Part shown: positions 14,220-16,005 of the stretch, piece after piece
How positions within the stretch are numbered: the first letter of the stretch is position 1
How the letters are laid out: every line of letters starts with the position of its first letter
Origin: Anaerolineales bacterium Chloro_02
GTDB taxonomy: Bacteria > Chloroflexota > Anaerolineae > Anaerolineales > Anaerolineaceae
Reading direction: 5' to 3'
Length of the DNA: 16,005 nucleotides
NCBI GenBank assembly: GCA_001603765.1
Contig: LUZV01000030.1
Location: forward strand, 1-16,005
The notes under the pieces: model-generated
The model's database searches: none
Told to the model about the DNA's origin: nothing
What the model saw: only the letters and a program-made list of their open reading frames with translations
Translations under genes and position numbers: made by a program

Positions 14220-15209
14220 ATGGCTCAAAAAATCATTATCGATACAGATCCCGGCATTGACGATGCCATGGCAATTTTGGCGGCGCTGCATTCGCCGGAT
14301 CTGGAGGTGCTTGGGTTGACCGCGGTGTTTGGCAACGCCGTTGTAGATACCTGCGCGCAGAACGCTTTGCGTCTGGTGGAGCTGGAAGGCAACGACCATA
14401 TCCCCGTGGCGAAGGGCTGCGCGAAGCCGCTCGTCTTGCCGCTCGATTCAGTCGGCACGCTCGTGCATGGCAGAGATGGGTTCGGCAATACAAATTTGCC
14501 GGAGCCGTGTGGCAAGCTTGACCCGCGCCATGCCGCTCAATTCATTATCGATACCGTGCTTGCCCATCCCCACGAAGTCACCCTCATGCCGTTGGGGCCC
14601 TTAACCAACATTGCCCTGGCGTGCATCCTTGAGCCCAGGATAATCCCCCTTGTTAAAGAGGTGGTGCTGATGGGCGGCAGCGCCTTCGCGCTTGGGAACG
14701 TTTCGCCGGTTGCCGAAGCCAACATCTTCCACGATCCGCATGCCGCCGAGGTGGTCTTTGCCGCTCCCTGGAAAGTAACGATGATTGGGCTGGACGTGAC
14801 GATGAAAATCGTCATGACCCCTGAATACCTTTCGCGGCTCTACGCGGCTGGGACGCCTGCGGTGAGGTTTTTGGAACATATCCAACCTTGTTATCAGGAT
14901 TTTCACCACGCGATTCACGGCATGGGCGGCGCCATCCACACCCACGACCCTGCGGTGACCGCATACCTGTTGGCGCCGGAGCTGTTCTACTGCGAGCGGA
15001 TGCCGGTTTATGTGGAGACTGCCGGGCACTGTTTTGGAAAAACTATTGCCGACAAGTACCACAAGATTTTCCCGAGCTTGAATCTGAACCAGGGGATCGG
15101 CGGTGAAGCAGGCGAGGTCCTGGTTGAGCGCCCCTCTACCACCATCGCGCTGAGGGCGGATGAGGCTGGGGTGCTAAATCTGCTGTTTGACCTGCTGACA
15201 AAGGCCTAA
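14220..15209 (+). CDS. Nucleoside hydrolase, IunH/RihC family, copy 3 (with C-terminal insertion)
   Basis: A 329-residue paralog. The signature IIDTDPGIDDA carries Asp8, Asp10, Asp14 and Asp15. It also has HGRDGFG (83-89), GPLTN (126-130), MGGS (151-154), EAN (166-168) where the other two copies have EFN, and His242-Asp243 (HTHDPA). Near the C terminus it has about 15-20 extra residues (around SLNLNQGIGGEAGEVLVE) absent from the two neighbours. Together with the EAN change this suggests different specificity or oligomer contacts (inference). AAAGG 9 nt before the ATG supports the start. It is last in the operon. No good terminator follows at once, but the palindromic element starting 30 nt later could serve. 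Confidence 0.92.
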   Translation: MAQKIIIDTDPGIDDAMAILAALHSPDLEVLGLTAVFGNAVVDTCAQNALRLVELEGNDHIPVAKGCAKPLVLPLDSVGTLVHGRDGFGNTNLPEPCGKLDPRHAAQFIIDTVLAHPHEVTLMPLGPLTNIALACILEPRIIPLVKEVVLMGGSAFALGNVSPVAEANIFHDPHAAEVVFAAPWKVTMIGLDVTMKIVMTPEYLSRLYAAGTPAVRFLEHIQPCYQDFHHAIHGMGGAIHTHDPAVTAYLLAPELFYCERMPVYVETAGHCFGKTIADKYHKIFPSLNLNQGIGGEAGEVLVERPSTTIALRADEAGVLNLLFDLLTKA

Positions 15210-15238
15210 AGATTTTTTCGGGCGCAAACAAGGTGAAT

Positions 15239-15335
15239 CGTCATTGCGACTGCTTGCGTACAGAGTAGGGAGCGAATGCGACCGTGGCAATCCACCTGTT
15301 GAGGAGGGGATCGCCGCGCTTCGCTCGCGATGACG
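15239..15335. repeat. 97-bp palindromic element with terminal inverted repeats (MITE- or REP-like)
   Basis: The ends CGTCATTGCGA (15239-15249) and TCGCGATGACG (15325-15335) are inverted repeats with one mismatch. Internally, GCAATCC (15287-15293) and GGATCGC (15308-15314) are also inverted with one mismatch, so the whole element could fold back. Its right part, GATCGCCGCGCTTCGCTCGC followed by GATGACG, matches the core of the 51-bp array at 4.2-4.55 kb. Elements of the CGTCATTGCGAGCG type are dispersed in many bacterial genomes. A degenerate partial relative may occupy 15354-15399, where GCTCGCGATGACGG recurs. No gene is inside. It might end transcription of the nucleoside operon. Confidence 0.7.
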
Positions 15336-15408
15336 GGTTGTGAGGATATTGTCATGCCGTGTTTTACGGGCACGGGCGCAAAAAAGCTCGCGATGACGGA
15401 TTGTAGTC

Positions 15409-15509
15409 GTAGGTCAGGTTGCGGTTTTCAAGCTGACGTCACACATGTCAGAGGACGACACGATTTGTAGGTCAGGTTGCGGTTTTCAACCTGACGTCAA
15501 ATATGTCAG
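15409..15509 (+). repeat. Two direct copies of a 43-bp palindromic repeat (58-bp period)
   Basis: Units 15409-15451 and 15467-15509 both read GTAGGTCAGGTTGCGGTTTT, then CAA(G/C)CTGACGTCA, then ATGTCAG, with only a few differences, separated by 15 bp. In the second unit GTCAGGTTG and CAACCTGAC are a perfect 9-bp inverted repeat; the first has one mismatch. They are non-coding in all frames that I checked. Confidence 0.85.
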
Positions 15510-15604
15510 CCAACAACCGATCTATTCATTTTTCAGTGTAATTGACAAATTGAATTCACATCTATTGCCGATTTAATAAAAACCCCTGTGCCTGCTAACG
15601 CTCG

Positions 15605-15637
15605 TTACGTCAGGTTGAACTGCGCAACCTGACCTAC
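15605..15637 (-). repeat. Third, inverted copy of the GTCAGGTTG palindrome
   Basis: GTCAGGTTG (15609-15617) and CAACCTGAC (15625-15633) are a perfect 9-bp inverted repeat. Read on the - strand the copy begins GTAGGTCAGGTTGCG and ends TTCAACCTGACGT, matching the two direct copies at 15409-15509, including the asymmetric GTAG flank. It therefore lies opposite to them, and together with 15467-15509 it could bound a 170-bp MITE-like segment. Confidence 0.8.
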
Positions 15638-16005
15638 ACCTCGTCTTCACTCGCTTGGTCCCACGGGGTTACTGCGTAATCAGGAGACCGGCGGGAACAA
15701 GGGCAGATCTTCTACACAATTACTTTTGACATGTAAACACTCACACAACGGATAAAAATCAATTTTCTCTTCAAGAAGCTAATACCGGCAACCTAATTGT
15801 CGATCTATCTAAAGTCGGTTTAGATATCGCCTCATAATCCATCACTATAGTAGGAAATTTATTGATAAAATTACCGCCGAGCCAGCCAAGGGGTGGTTGG
15901 GGTTTTTCCAAACGAAATCTCGTGTCTCAGATTGGTCCTGGCATTGCTTATGGAGATCAGCGAGGATTGGCAGATCGGAAAAAATTATTACGGCGGAAAG
16001 TAATT
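15638..16005. other. Region with no recognised gene
   Basis: Only short open frames exist. The longest plausible one runs on the - strand from the right edge to a TAG at 15845-15847 (about 52 codons, start outside the window). It has no motif that I recognise and no supporting signal, so it is not called a gene. Base composition becomes more A/T-rich from about 15715. No tRNA, repeat copy, promoter with good spacing or terminator was found. It may be the decayed or distal end of something lying to the right. Confidence 0.5.

Noticed and set aside
15542..15577. TTGACA with a TTTAAT further on as a promoter
   Set aside because: The spacer is about 24 nt, too long for a sigma-70 promoter, and no gene follows.
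15950..16003. Small + strand ORF (MEISEDWQIGKNYYGGK)
   Set aside because: Only 17 codons, no ribosome site before the ATG and no known family; chance occurrence is likely.
15845..16004. Partial - strand open frame running in from the right edge
   Set aside because: About 52 codons, no motif recognised, no way to see its start, and A/T-rich surroundings. It could be the end of a real gene beyond the window but cannot be supported.

Overview
The window appears to be a chromosomal segment of an anaerobic, probably Chloroflexota (Anaerolineae-like) bacterium. This is inferred from gene content, roughly balanced base composition and dispersed palindromic repeats, not from any marker gene; no rRNA, tRNA or phylogenetic marker is present. 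There is no phage, integrase, transposase or CRISPR array.

Left part (1-6278): genes for a surface glycan or glycoconjugate, all on the + strand. A tight run starts with the C-terminal part of an acylneuraminate/Kdo-type cytidylyltransferase cut by the left edge. It continues with a D-2-hydroxyacid dehydrogenase, a short-chain dehydrogenase and a DUF115/MptE-like protein (gaps of 10, 19 and 3 nt). Two paralogous family-2 glycosyltransferases follow, each with a TATAAT box only 6-7 nt before its start codon, then an FkbM-type methyltransferase. Between the two glycosyltransferases lies about 600 bp of non-coding DNA containing a 51-bp repeat array and two copies of another repeat. The 51-bp period keeps a false reading frame open into the second glycosyltransferase, so its real start is at 4652, not upstream.

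Middle (6292-7419): a 10-helix EamA/DMT-family exporter on the - strand, convergent with the methyltransferase and divergent from the next operon. The 249-bp divergent intergenic region holds a good promoter for each side.

Right part (7420-15209): a complete nucleoside salvage operon. It encodes a BMP/PnrA-type lipoprotein, a double-domain ABC ATPase, two BPD_transp_2-type permeases and three consecutive, non-identical nucleoside hydrolases of the IunH family. The layout implies capture of nucleosides outside the membrane, ATP-driven import, then hydrolysis to base plus ribose by up to three enzymes of different specificity. Most junctions overlap by 1-8 nt. The two exceptions each carry a strong stem-loop: after the lipoprotein gene (8578-8607) and before the third hydrolase (14166-14195).

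Right end (15210-16005): no gene recognised. It holds a 97-bp element with terminal inverted repeats that shares its core with the 4.2-4.55 kb array, and three copies of a palindrome built on GTCAGGTTG...CAACCTGAC, one inverted.

I did not find a clearly new biological system. The most unusual points are the triple hydrolase operon, the two repeat-rich intergenic regions and the apparently leaderless glycosyltransferase genes.
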